From NCBI GenBank assembly GCA_024280855.1, contig JAJRPG010000001.1, positions 1-64,000 of the forward strand: a DNA stretch of 64,000 nt, written 5' to 3'. Within the stretch, counting starts at the first letter, position 1. Each line of letters opens with the position of its first letter. This stretch comes from Planctomycetota bacterium. Its GTDB lineage: Bacteria; Planctomycetota; Phycisphaerae; UBA1845. A program made the position numbers and the translations under genes. Below, piece by piece: positions 17,402 to 24,969 of this stretch. Under the pieces are notes generated by a model. That model ran no database searches. It worked only from the letters and a program-made list of their open reading frames with translations, and had not been told where the DNA came from.

Positions 17402-18004
17402 TCAACTAATTCTCCTATTGACTGTCGCTCGAAGCTCACTCACCGTCACATGCGAATAGATCATCGTACTTCTTACGTCACGATGATGCATGAGTGATTT
17501 CACATGAGGAAGGCTCGCTCCATTTCGGAACAAGTCCGTACAGAAGAAATGCCGCAAGCTATGAGCCGTCTTAGTCGGGAAGCCGTAACGACTGAGCATC
17601 ATCGATAGCTTTTTACTCATCTTGTTTGGGGTATAGACTGAGCCCGTTTTCGTAATGAACAATCGATCTAGAATTTCCGAGTTGCGAATCAATGGGCGAA
17701 TCTCTCGTACATACCAACGGAGAATTCTCAAGCTTCTTGTATCCAGCGGGCAATGATGACTTGTCGTACTCCACTTAGCCTCCGAAATCGAAACAATTCC
17801 AGATTCGAGATCGATGTGATTAGGTTGGTTTCGGTCGATGCTCATGGACGCAATCTCGGAGGCTCTACAGCCCGTCGCCCATGAAAAGGTAATTAGAGCA
17901 TGATCAATCCTATCAAGCATTGTACCACGTCGAGATCGCTCTCTTATGGCTCTGAGCAATTGTTTCATTTCTACTTCGGTGAAAATGCGATTGGGATTTT
18001 TCAT
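17402..18004 (-). CDS. Tyrosine recombinase, catalytic domain only
   Basis: A 200-residue integrase consisting of little more than the catalytic domain. The active-site set is complete: Arg in TGCRASEIASM (residue 47), Lys in EAKWSTTS (77), HSLRH (His148, Arg151), His173 in LMHHRDVRST, and the nucleophile Tyr in MIYSHV (183). There is no SAM-like core-binding domain in front, so DNA contact would rely on a partner or it is a shortened family. Unlike the attL integrase it looks intact. The start ATG at 18004 has GAGAG upstream. It is followed upstream in the same direction by an HTH gene and a RuvB-like gene, suggesting one recombination module. Confidence 0.88.
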   Translation of the reverse strand: MKNPNRIFTEVEMKQLLRAIRERSRRGTMLDRIDHALITFSWATGCRASEIASMSIDRNQPNHIDLESGIVSISEAKWSTTSHHCPLDTRSLRILRWYVREIRPLIRNSEILDRLFITKTGSVYTPNKMSKKLSMMLSRYGFPTKTAHSLRHFFCTDLFRNGASLPHVKSLMHHRDVRSTMIYSHVTVSELRATVNRRIS

Positions 18005-18126
18005 AGTCTTCTCTCAACTGGAACAAAACACTCAAATTCGGTGTACTCTCGACCAACGTTTAATGATGCCTGAGGCAAGATTTCGAATGATGAACTGGAA
18101 CACAATTGCTAAAGGAGGCAAGTTCA

Positions 18127-18591
18127 TTAACCCGCCAGCAATCGTCTTGCTACAACCGGAATCGCCTTCTCCATCGATGGTCGGTCATTTTCAAACTCTT
18201 CCAGGACGATGGCGGTCACGTCAGCAACACCAACCAGTTCCTCTCCGACGCCAAGCTGGCGGCATCCTTGAATAATTGAATCGACGAAAGTATCAGCCGT
18301 TGCGGATTTTGAGGTAGTGAGCTTCCTCTTCCTTTGGGCTCGGCTGTTCTTCGGTTTACGACGATAGAACGCTACCTCTTCGCCCGAAATGCCAACACCA
18401 CTTTTCAGGACGCCTCCGATCAGGGAAAGAAGCTCGAAATCGAAATACGGCAGCCCTTTGCTTGTGCGTTTTGGTTTCGGAAATATTCCTCGACGGACGA
18501 GTCGCCTGAGATGCGCGTCATTCATGACAAGTAACTCAGCTGTTCGCCGCATGTTGAGCCGCGCCCCTTCGTATTCTTTCGAGATTCTCAT
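18127..18591 (-). CDS. HTH (MerR/excisionase-like) DNA-binding protein
   Basis: A 154-residue protein. Residues about 14-58 (RRTAELLVMNDAHLRRLVRRGIFPKPKRT...YFDFELLSLI) read as a winged-helix of the excisionase/MerR kind: helix, turn, recognition helix, then a beta wing. A lysine/arginine-rich linker (about 78-95) and a C-terminal helical part follow. The gene is between a RuvB-like gene and a tyrosine recombinase, all leftward, so a recombination directionality factor or regulator of the module is a reasonable guess. The start at 18591 has GAGGCG 6-11 bases upstream. Confidence 0.6.
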   Translation of the reverse strand: MRISKEYEGARLNMRRTAELLVMNDAHLRRLVRRGIFPKPKRTSKGLPYFDFELLSLIGGVLKSGVGISGEEVAFYRRKPKNSRAQRKRKLTTSKSATADTFVDSIIQGCRQLGVGEELVGVADVTAIVLEEFENDRPSMEKAIPVVARRLLAG

Positions 18592-18637
18592 TTCATTCGC
18601 CTCACCAATGTCTGTTGAATGTCCGTGTTTTGATTCA

Positions 18638-18796
18638 TCAATGTTCGTGAATAGTTCTTGAATTACCCGCTCGTCCAGGTCCGTTCGGACAACAAAAGCC
18701 CGACAAATGTCCGGTCGTCACGAATCTCCGGATCGACTCAAGACCACAATGCACCCGTTCAATGCTCGGACAACGTCTACGAAATGCCCGTATCAT
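18638..18796 (-). CDS. 52-residue microprotein overlapping the RuvB-like gene
   Basis: A short gene whose ATG (18796) shares the TGA stop of the RuvB-like gene in an ATGA overlap. GGAGG stands 6 bases upstream, inside the end of that gene. The product begins MIRAFRRRCPSIERVHCGLE and contains GFCCPNGPGR; it is basic and has four cysteines. No family is recognised. Overlap plus a strong ribosome-binding site argue for translational coupling. The cysteines could bind metal. Confidence 0.5.
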   Translation of the reverse strand: MIRAFRRRCPSIERVHCGLESIRRFVTTGHLSGFCCPNGPGRAGNSRTIHEH

Positions 18797-19749
18797 TGCG
18801 TGCCTCCTGGATTACTGACAGACTCGATGTGCTCTCGTCCCTTGGCTGTCAATCGTCTACCGCCTGCTCCAATTGTGACGAAGCCCATTCGCACAAGCGA
18901 TGGCTCCAGCACATCTGTCACCGTCTCAGTTGCCTCGCCGAGAACCAGAGCGAGGCTTCGCACAGAGACGGGACGGGGCTCGCCTTCGAGCAGCGTTCGC
19001 AGGATCGTCCTGTCGCCTTGATGTAGACCTTCTCCGTCTATTTCTTCCAGGTTCATTGCGTCCATTAGGTCCGCCGCTGTAGCTCGACTCCGTCGCTTCG
19101 CTTGAGTGATGTCTCGTACTCGTTCCATCAAATGCAGCGCGATGCGTGGCACGCCTCTCGCCCGTCGAGCCAATTCTATACATACGTCTTCATCGAATTC
19201 GACACCCATGCGTTCGGTCGCTTTCGATATAATCGTTTGCAATTCATTAGCCGAGTAGAATCCAAATCGAAAGTGCAAGCCAAATCTTTGGATCAATGGT
19301 CCAGACAAAGCGGATGGCAGTGTTGTTGCGGCGATCAAGGTGAAGGGTGGTACAGGAATGCGAACGGGCGCACCGTTCCTGCTTAGATTGACGTTGAGCA
19401 CGCCGTCCTCCAAGACCAGTAGCAACTCCTCGGCAGCCATCCTGCCGATACAATGCATCTCATCAATTAGCAGCATGCTTCCTTTCTTATTCAAACGGAT
19501 GAGGATGTTTCTGAGGTCCGCTGCTGTGTTGATGCATTGTCCACTGGTCACAACTAGTGTTTGATACATTTCATTGGCTAGGCAGATAGCCATGGTCGAT
19601 TTGCCAAGTCCGCCACCTGCACTTGTTAACAAGCAGTGACCAAGTGGCTCGCCCCGGTGCATAGCGGAAGCGATTGCAATTCGAGCCTTCTGTCGGATGT
19701 TCTCTTGACCTATCATCTCGTCTAAGAATTTTGGTCTGGCAGTCAACAT
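18793..19749 (-). CDS. RuvB-like AAA+ ATPase (accessory paralogue)
   Basis: A 318-residue protein that follows RuvB from end to end: RPKFLDEMIGQENI at the start, Walker A region TSAGGGLGKST (about 42-52; normal RuvB has GPPGLGKT), Walker B LLIDEMHCI (about 93-101; normally DEIH), LIAATTLPSALSGPLIQRFG (sensor 1/arginine region), RGVPRIALHLMERVRD (sensor 2, normally RGTPRIAN), then a winged-helix C-terminus. RuvB drives Holliday-junction migration with RuvA; no ruvA or ruvC is nearby, and the altered P-loop marks a specialised copy. Neighbouring recombinase and HTH genes suggest a role in element excision, integration or replication. Confidence 0.85.
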   Translation of the reverse strand: MLTARPKFLDEMIGQENIRQKARIAIASAMHRGEPLGHCLLTSAGGGLGKSTMAICLANEMYQTLVVTSGQCINTAADLRNILIRLNKKGSMLLIDEMHCIGRMAAEELLLVLEDGVLNVNLSRNGAPVRIPVPPFTLIAATTLPSALSGPLIQRFGLHFRFGFYSANELQTIISKATERMGVEFDEDVCIELARRARGVPRIALHLMERVRDITQAKRRSRATAADLMDAMNLEEIDGEGLHQGDRTILRTLLEGEPRPVSVRSLALVLGEATETVTDVLEPSLVRMGFVTIGAGGRRLTAKGREHIESVSNPGGTQ

Positions 19750-20062
19750 TCGTCATCTCCGTGAATAGATATCTCCCGTGTGTTAGCGCAATCGTTTCGA
19801 CTTAGCAAGTTCTTTCTGCCAACTTTTTGTATAAGATCTGTCCAGTTTTTTACTGCGACAATCCTTGTGACACACACGCGCAAACGAAGCATGCTGTCAA
19901 GAGTGATCAAGCAAGAACTTGGAAGAAATCTGAAGTTTGTATATATTTCGCGGAAAATTTATCGATCTGCGAATTATCGAAAGATACTATCTCAGCGAGC
20001 AGAGAGTGATGTAATATGCGCAAGCGTCTTGTAGTCTTAATGTAGCTTCAACATGTGCTACA
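19750..20062. other. Intergenic stretch, no gene seen
   Basis: About 310 AT-rich bases upstream of the RuvB-like gene and downstream of the dockerin gene. It probably carries the leftward promoter for the recombination module. A frame on the plus strand has no ribosome-binding site or resemblance to known proteins. Confidence 0.45.
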
Positions 20063-20731
20063 TCAAGGTGCTACTGTTATAACCCGTTGCATTCCCGCAA
20101 AATCTACAAGGTCTACGTCGTTGTCATCATCAACATCAAACGCACTGCAAGATGTGGTTGCGTCAGGGCCGCTGAGCGACGAAGTGAAACCTGCGAAATC
20201 GTCCAAAGTAACTTCGCCACTACAGTCGAGATCGCCAGCATCACATGGACCAATAGCAACGAAGTGAATCGAATCATTTAAGTTGATCCATCCAATGTTT
20301 TCACCCCAAGCGTAGCCTACCAAACGATGGTCACATTCATCGAAGTGAACTCGATCATCACCCACGATGGCTGTATCAAACTTGATCCAGCCTACGTTCT
20401 CTCCCCAGGCTAAACCAAATAGATCGCCTGTTACTGGGTTAATGTTGACCCCAAAGTCCGCGCCGTTGATGTTGGCATAGTGGACTCCATCTGTCGGAAT
20501 ACCATTACCAAAGCTGATCCAACCAATATTTTCTGCCCAGACAAATCCGTTAAGGAATGTAGTGCCCACTGTTAGACCATCGTTAGGATTCGGCGTGTCA
20601 TGTTGCCAATTTAGCCAGCCGACGTTTTCGCTCCATGTAAAACGGTGATCTGGATCAATGTTTGATGCTGCCGTAGTAACAGCTGCGCCTATAAGAATCA
20701 ATCCAAATGCCATTGATCTTGCCAGTCCCAT
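20063..20731 (-). CDS. Secreted repeat protein with C-terminal dockerin-like domain
   Basis: A 222-residue exported protein. A signal peptide (about 1-22) is followed by four copies of a W-(S/A/G)-E-N-(V/I)-G-W motif (WSENVGWLNW, WAENIGWISF, WGENVGWIKF, WGENIGWINL), spaced 30-40 residues apart. The C-terminal ~60 residues (GDLDCSGEVTLDDFAGF...DVDDDNDVDLVDFAGMQ) contain the duplicated calcium-loop pattern of type I dockerin, common in Phycisphaerae. The start at 20731 is chosen for GGAG 9 bases upstream. Its ATG is 2 bases after the upstream gene's stop, so the two are cotranscribed. The ligand of the repeats is unknown. Confidence 0.82.
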   Translation of the reverse strand: MGLARSMAFGLILIGAAVTTAASNIDPDHRFTWSENVGWLNWQHDTPNPNDGLTVGTTFLNGFVWAENIGWISFGNGIPTDGVHYANINGADFGVNINPVTGDLFGLAWGENVGWIKFDTAIVGDDRVHFDECDHRLVGYAWGENIGWINLNDSIHFVAIGPCDAGDLDCSGEVTLDDFAGFTSSLSGPDATTSCSAFDVDDDNDVDLVDFAGMQRVITVAP

Positions 20732-20733
20732 GA

Positions 20734-21726
20734 TCAATTCTCCAAGTTTGCCCAAGGGCCAGCTGTGGCTGGATTGTTTGAGATAACGCCGCCTACGATT
20801 ATGTAGTTCGTTCCATTGCTATATGCCATGTTGCGAAGGACGCCACTGGACGACCCGGTTGCTTTGATTCCAATATCATTTCCAGCACAATAATTGTCAT
20901 CAATGCGAGAGCCACTTCCATCTGCAAATATACCGTGACCAACAAGTCCCTGTCCGTTGTCGATGCAGGAGTTGCCGATGATAACTACATTGTCACCTGA
21001 GACGCGAATCCCATCTCGACGATTGTTACTCAACGAACAATCTCGAATGACACATTTGGAGCCTGCACGAATACCATCGTTACCACACGCATTGATCAAG
21101 CAGTTAAGTATGCGAACATTTTGTCCTGCATTAATACCGACACTGCCTTCGCTAGCAATTGTACAATGCTCCACGATACTCCCATCGCCGACAACAAGAC
21201 CACCCCCGATAGTGTCGATGCTACATTTTGTTATGAGGGACTTTGTGCCAACGGTTATACCTCCGCTTAATGACTTGACAATCAGATTGGACATAAGAGA
21301 CGCATCGGCAGTTCCAATGCCGCCGATAGCCCAGACCGGCCAGTCAATGATCGATCCATTGTTCACCGTCAAACTATGATGCAATTCGAGAACCGCAACA
21401 GCAGATAGTGCATCAGCCGATCCTATTAGAGAGAACCCATTCAAGTCGATGCTAATACTGTCGGAAGCAACTTCGATTCCATGCTTTCCTGATACTCCGA
21501 TGATGTTCCCTGTCAGATAATACGAACCTGGTTCACTGATGACGTGAAGCGCTATTTCGGAACTTGGTAACGACTGTACGGCAACTCGCGGTTCTATCTC
21601 GACGAGCGTCTTCATCGTTGGACCAACTGGTCCAGGTGGCGGGTTGATGTCACCGGCTAGGGATAAGGCACTAAAGCCAAACATTACGGCCAGGCAACCA
21701 ATAAAACTTCTTCGTTTCTTCATCAT
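20734..21726 (-). CDS. Secreted right-handed beta-helix protein
   Basis: A 330-residue exported protein starting MMKKRRSFIGCLAVMFGFSA with a signal peptide ending near residue 25. The start is placed at 21726 because GGAGGAGAG lies directly upstream. The body shows the parallel beta-helix pattern: short units such as GIEVASDSISIDLNGFSL, ILNCLINACGNDGIRAGSKCVIRDCSLSNNRRDGIRVSGDNV. Such folds usually bind or cleave polysaccharides, but no lyase or hydrolase residues are evident. It is cotranscribed with the dockerin protein. Both are unusual cargo on an island. Confidence 0.82.
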   Translation of the reverse strand: MMKKRRSFIGCLAVMFGFSALSLAGDINPPPGPVGPTMKTLVEIEPRVAVQSLPSSEIALHVISEPGSYYLTGNIIGVSGKHGIEVASDSISIDLNGFSLIGSADALSAVAVLELHHSLTVNNGSIIDWPVWAIGGIGTADASLMSNLIVKSLSGGITVGTKSLITKCSIDTIGGGLVVGDGSIVEHCTIASEGSVGINAGQNVRILNCLINACGNDGIRAGSKCVIRDCSLSNNRRDGIRVSGDNVVIIGNSCIDNGQGLVGHGIFADGSGSRIDDNYCAGNDIGIKATGSSSGVLRNMAYSNGTNYIIVGGVISNNPATAGPWANLEN

Positions 21727-21865
21727 TCTCTCCTCCAAGACGGGCATTTCTCTCTCAAAGACAACTGGTACATATGATGTGATTGCGCGTCACTAGCCAG
21801 TCGAAAGACCTGCCAGAACGTGTGATCAGCCACGCAATACACGTCCAGCAGTGTACTGGGGCCCG

Positions 21866-21889
21866 AAACACACTACAAGGCGTGTGTTT
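21866..21889. promoter_or_regulatory. Inverted repeat, candidate operator for the XRE regulator
   Basis: Arms AAACACAC (21866-21873) and GTGTGTTT (21882-21889) with an 8-base spacer lie in the divergent region between the beta-helix gene and the XRE gene, 54 bases before the latter's start. The geometry suits a helix-turn-helix dimer. Autoregulation is inferred from position. Confidence 0.4.
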
Positions 21890-21942
21890 GGATGAAATAA
21901 CACTTTTTATGATGCTTTTGTAATACACGGAGGCATCAAGAC

Positions 21943-22272
21943 ATGGACATTTTGCAACTATTTGGAGCCAGGGTCCGAGAATTACGGGCACGTGCGGGTT
22001 TCACGCAGGCTGAACTAGCTGAGCGATGTGGAGACGGTGTCGAAATGCAGCGTGTCGGGGAATTGGAAAGGGGCGAGCAGAACTGCACGCTGAAAACTGT
22101 TCAGCGACTTGCGAAAGGATTGAACTGCGAACCGGCTGAGTTGTTCTTGTTTTCGCCGCAGGAAGTTGACCAATCCATGTCACTACTCGATGCTCGAATT
22201 GTCGATCTCTGGAAAGCGGCTGATGATCCCACCAAACAAAAAGCTATCCGCATTCTTTCTGAACTTCTCTAG
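21943..22272 (+). CDS. XRE-family helix-turn-helix regulator
   Basis: A 109-residue protein with a Cro/CI helix-turn-helix at about residues 8-66: VRELRARAGFTQAELAERCGDGVEMQRVGELERGEQNCTLKTVQRLAKGL, ending in LNCEPAELF. The C-terminal 40 residues are helical and may dimerise. GGAGG stands 9 bases upstream of the ATG. It is transcribed towards the amidoligase operon on the other strand, with 6 bases between the ends. It probably regulates itself and nearby island genes. Confidence 0.88.
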   Translation: MDILQLFGARVRELRARAGFTQAELAERCGDGVEMQRVGELERGEQNCTLKTVQRLAKGLNCEPAELFLFSPQEVDQSMSLLDARIVDLWKAADDPTKQKAIRILSELL

Positions 22273-22278
22273 TTTCAT

Positions 22279-23262
22279 CTACTCCACATCGAGGTCACGG
22301 AATTCTTCCGGTATCATCGCATCTGGTTCATTGTCGTAATCGATCATGGCTACGCTAACATGTCCGTCAGTCACATAATCAGCAGCACCACCGCGTATCG
22401 TAATAAGCACACGGGCAGGCTGGTTGAAGACAATTTGTCCGATTACTTTCTCGCAGCGCTTGCCGTCGAAGTACCATCGCCAAATGGTTCCGTCTTCACC
22501 GGACATTTCGATAAATGAACCTGCTTGAACAAAAGGAGCGATAGCGTCGAAGAGTAGCCGGTCGTCACCAAGTTTATTTCCCATGTATTCGAGCCAGGAT
22601 TCGCCGTTGGTATCTTCAACCAGTTGCCATCCCCATGCCTTCAAAGCTTCTTCCAGAGATACGAGTTGCGGTATGGTATCGGCAAAGCAGCGATGCTCGT
22701 GTGTGGCATCGGCGCTGTTGGCTCGATTTGTAACCATAGCTTTGATCGCCGCTAATGCGTGGGCCTTGAGATTCGCGTTGATCTGAAAATCTTGGCTGCG
22801 TTGCATCATACAATAGCTCATAACATTTTTCGCTTTCTTTTTGGGGTTCATTTTTTGACACAGCCATGCGTACAATGGCTTGCAATTCAACTCGCCAATA
22901 ATCAAACGTGGATGATTGGCTAAGCTTTCAGGCTTAGCGTACAGATACGTCCAAGCGGTTATCAGATGATTATCACCTGTTCGTACTGTAATTTCCTCAC
23001 GGAGGTAAAGGCTACGTTTCCGATCAGACATGCAGCCTTCGATTTGGTCAGTGATGGCAATCGCTTCATGAGATACTTTCAGTAGAATTCCTTTGACAAT
23101 GCCTTCACCTGGAATGAGAGCAGGGTACGCGCCGCAATCAACAAGTACGCCATCAATGGTTCCTGAAGTTTTGCTAATGACTAAGTCTTCGATCTGACTA
23201 AAGTTAGTTTCACCGGGCATGAGTGTGCCATAGACAAAAAGATTGATCGCTATATCAGACAT
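22279..23262 (-). CDS. Two-domain protein: GGCT-fold domain plus unknown C-terminal domain
   Basis: A 327-residue protein. The first ~120 residues are a gamma-glutamylcyclotransferase (AIG2-like) domain: LFVYGTLMPGETNF (residues 8-21), then GVLVDCGAYPALIPGEGIVKGILLKV and an acidic active-site region near TDQIEGC. The C-terminal ~190 residues are not recognised; they include a predicted helical stretch and a beta-rich end (GTIWRWYFDGKRCEKVIGQIVF). GGCT-fold enzymes cyclise or release gamma-glutamyl groups. It is the last gene of an operon with an amidoligase, so it may reverse or process glutamyl-type amide bonds. A start at MSDIAIN (23262) fits the domain better than a longer frame. Confidence 0.75.
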   Translation of the reverse strand: MSDIAINLFVYGTLMPGETNFSQIEDLVISKTSGTIDGVLVDCGAYPALIPGEGIVKGILLKVSHEAIAITDQIEGCMSDRKRSLYLREEITVRTGDNHLITAWTYLYAKPESLANHPRLIIGELNCKPLYAWLCQKMNPKKKAKNVMSYCMMQRSQDFQINANLKAHALAAIKAMVTNRANSADATHEHRCFADTIPQLVSLEEALKAWGWQLVEDTNGESWLEYMGNKLGDDRLLFDAIAPFVQAGSFIEMSGEDGTIWRWYFDGKRCEKVIGQIVFNQPARVLITIRGGAADYVTDGHVSVAMIDYDNEPDAMIPEEFRDLDVE

Positions 23263-23305
23263 GGTTGATTGTGTTCCCTGTATTCGTCGTTTTTCCAAAA
23301 TGCTT

Positions 23306-23461
23306 TCAATTTCGATCTTGAACGGAAGTATTTTGTTTTCCCTTCAGCTCCAATGAGCTCATCGCACCCGTTAAAACATGTTCGATGATATGTGCCGATG
23401 AACGGTTCACTATCTCTGCAAAACCCGCTTTTTCGAGCGTGTTCACGGGTTCGTATCGCAT
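23306..23461 (-). CDS. 51-residue microprotein in the amidoligase operon
   Basis: A short gene whose ATG (23461) overlaps the stop of the preceding 34-codon gene in TAATG. The product begins MRYEPVNTLEKAGFAEIVNR and continues SSAHIIEHVLTGAMSS, an amphipathic helical protein. No family is recognised. The case rests on coupling and composition. An overlapping frame in the same stretch (23250-23546) is less convincing. Confidence 0.4.
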   Translation of the reverse strand: MRYEPVNTLEKAGFAEIVNRSSAHIIEHVLTGAMSSLELKGKQNTSVQDRN

Positions 23462-23565
23462 TACTTTTCCGTCGCTTTAGTGCACTGGAATAAAAGGCTT
23501 CCATTCGTTGGACACTTCGGAAGTAAATGCAACATCGCACGGTCAATGAACACTTTACGTGCCAT
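23461..23565 (-). CDS. 34-residue microprotein in the amidoligase operon
   Basis: Starts one base after the stop of the 114-residue gene (TAATATG) and ends in TAATG overlap with the next small gene. The product begins MARKVFIDRAMLHLLPKCPT and has two cysteines. Its size makes a chance frame possible. The tight chaining on both sides is the only support. Confidence 0.35.
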   Translation of the reverse strand: MARKVFIDRAMLHLLPKCPTNGSLLFQCTKATEK

Positions 23566-23566
23566 A

Positions 23567-23911
23567 TTATGAAGTTCCGGGTTTATCATCAGAGGTTTTT
23601 AGCCACTGCTCGTACTCATCCTTACTGTCAAAGACATATTCTTCTGATGGCAGTTCCTCAAGATAGATCATGTTGACAGCCACCTCGCAGAAGCCTTGGT
23701 TGGCAGCCCAAACCCGCTGGGCTAAAAGGCGAGCGAATTCATCTTCTGTCATGCCAGCACAAAGACAATTATCCGTGCTCGATTCCAGTCCATCTGGAGT
23801 CGATACCACATCATCAAATCCCCAAAAATCCAACAGGGCCTGTGCAATTTCCTTTTCACGTTTAGGCACTGAGTTCTCTATGTTTACGTTTGCTCGATAC
23901 ATGCGACTCAT
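23567..23911 (-). CDS. Unknown acidic protein, 114 residues
   Basis: An acidic protein beginning MSRMYRANVNIENSVPKREK with a C-terminal YVFDSKDEYEQWLKT. The middle part (DNCLCAGMTEDEFARLLAQRVWAANQGFCEVAVNMIYLEELP) looks like two helices and a strand pair, reminiscent of small phage or plasmid proteins with no assigned role. AGGAGA stands 8 bases before the ATG. It lies 42 bases after the neighbouring gene and in the same operon. Confidence 0.65.
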   Translation of the reverse strand: MSRMYRANVNIENSVPKREKEIAQALLDFWGFDDVVSTPDGLESSTDNCLCAGMTEDEFARLLAQRVWAANQGFCEVAVNMIYLEELPSEEYVFDSKDEYEQWLKTSDDKPGTS

Positions 23912-23953
23912 CGTTACATTCTCCTTTTGCTTAGCAATTTCTCTACAATAATT

Positions 23954-24484
23954 TCAGTTCTCAAACTCTAGCGGAGGTAACACGGGAACTTCCGTGATAA
24001 TAGAAGCCAGTTGTTGCATGGCGTCGTTGCTCATTTCGGGATCGCCACTGCCAGGACATTCTGAAAAGTAATGACGTAGCAATGCGTAGGCTTTCTTAAC
24101 AGGTTCAACAGCCACCAATTCGTTGCCATCGTTGTCACAATTAAAACCGTCTGGAGCGTCCATGCCTGGCTGCCACCAGACAATCTCAGCGCCGTATTCG
24201 CAATAACTGCCACTCCATCGTGACCAGGCAACACCAAGGGCTGTTAGTGAATCTTCAAGATCATCAAACATTCCATTGCGAGATTGGTCGTCGCAGAGGA
24301 CTAAATGACCTGACTCATCGAGTGCATTTATGAGGTCTTGTTTTTTCTTGGGGGAAAAGATTTTATCCGACCATTCAGGATAAAGATTGATCCCTTCTGT
24401 GTATATGGCCTTAATCAACGCTTTAACATTGCCATTTGAAACATGCCCGCCAATGCTTATCTTGCCTGCGAAACGATCAGCCAT
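23954..24484 (-). CDS. Unknown protein, 176 residues
   Basis: Begins MADRFAGKISIGGHVSNGNVKALIKAIYTEG and contains WSGSYCEYGAEIVWWQPGMD and a helical C-terminus (AYALLRHYFSECPGSGD). The start at 24484 is preferred because GGGAG lies 8-12 bases upstream and it overlaps the preceding gene by 8 bases. No domain is recognised. Its order in the operon is fixed between the HExxH protein and the 114-residue protein, so it is a probable component of the same system. Confidence 0.65.
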   Translation of the reverse strand: MADRFAGKISIGGHVSNGNVKALIKAIYTEGINLYPEWSDKIFSPKKKQDLINALDESGHLVLCDDQSRNGMFDDLEDSLTALGVAWSRWSGSYCEYGAEIVWWQPGMDAPDGFNCDNDGNELVAVEPVKKAYALLRHYFSECPGSGDPEMSNDAMQQLASIITEVPVLPPLEFEN

Positions 24485-24947
24485 TGTTTCTTCTCCCTGT
24501 TTGTTGAATAAACGTTTCTGGTCTAACCAGCGTGTGTCCAATGTGAATCAGTCGTGAATACTGACGTGGGAAGCATTTGCGGAATAGATTGATTGACCAA
24601 CGACATGCCTCTCGTTCTCCGTGCCCCAGGGCATGAGCGAATTCATGCAGGAACGTGACCACGGACAGCTTGCCGACAATGATGATCCGGTGACTTTGCG
24701 GTCGGTAATGACTATCTCCGGTACTTCCGCCGTCAAGCTCACCAAAGATGAGCTTTGGTAGCTTAATTCTGCACGCCGCTGCCATCGAACGGTTGAGTTG
24801 ACGGAATTTCTCCTTCCGCGAATCTGTTGATCCTTTCCAAGGCTTCCATTCCGCGAATTTTTGAACCGCTTGGAGAAGATCATTGGAAAATGTCATTTGG
24901 TCATCCAGAATCTCGATAACCGTTGCTGGATATTGGCGGTCTCTCAT
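24477..24947 (-). CDS. HExxH putative zinc metallopeptidase-fold protein
   Basis: A 156-residue protein with the metal-binding motif TFLHEFAHALGHGE (His101, Glu102, His105, possible third ligand at His109 or Glu111) after a beta segment HRIIIVGKLSVV. That is the pattern of minimal zincins such as SprT or ImmA-type peptidases. A helix-rich N-terminus (about 20-60) precedes it. AGGAGA is 9 bases upstream of the ATG. It sits directly after the amidoligase gene and overlaps the next gene by 8 bases. It may cut a peptide made or modified by the operon; the substrate is unknown. Confidence 0.7.
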   Translation of the reverse strand: MRDRQYPATVIEILDDQMTFSNDLLQAVQKFAEWKPWKGSTDSRKEKFRQLNRSMAAACRIKLPKLIFGELDGGSTGDSHYRPQSHRIIIVGKLSVVTFLHEFAHALGHGEREACRWSINLFRKCFPRQYSRLIHIGHTLVRPETFIQQTGRRNNG

Positions 24948-24969
24948 GGCTACGTTCTCCTGTAATGAT

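Noticed and set aside
19780-20034. 84-codon plus-strand frame before the RuvB-like gene
   Set aside because: AT-rich, no ribosome-binding site, no domain; fits a promoter region better.
23250-23546. 98-codon frame across the microgenes of the amidoligase operon
   Set aside because: It conflicts with two shorter frames that are chained stop-to-start, and it overlaps the GGCT gene start.
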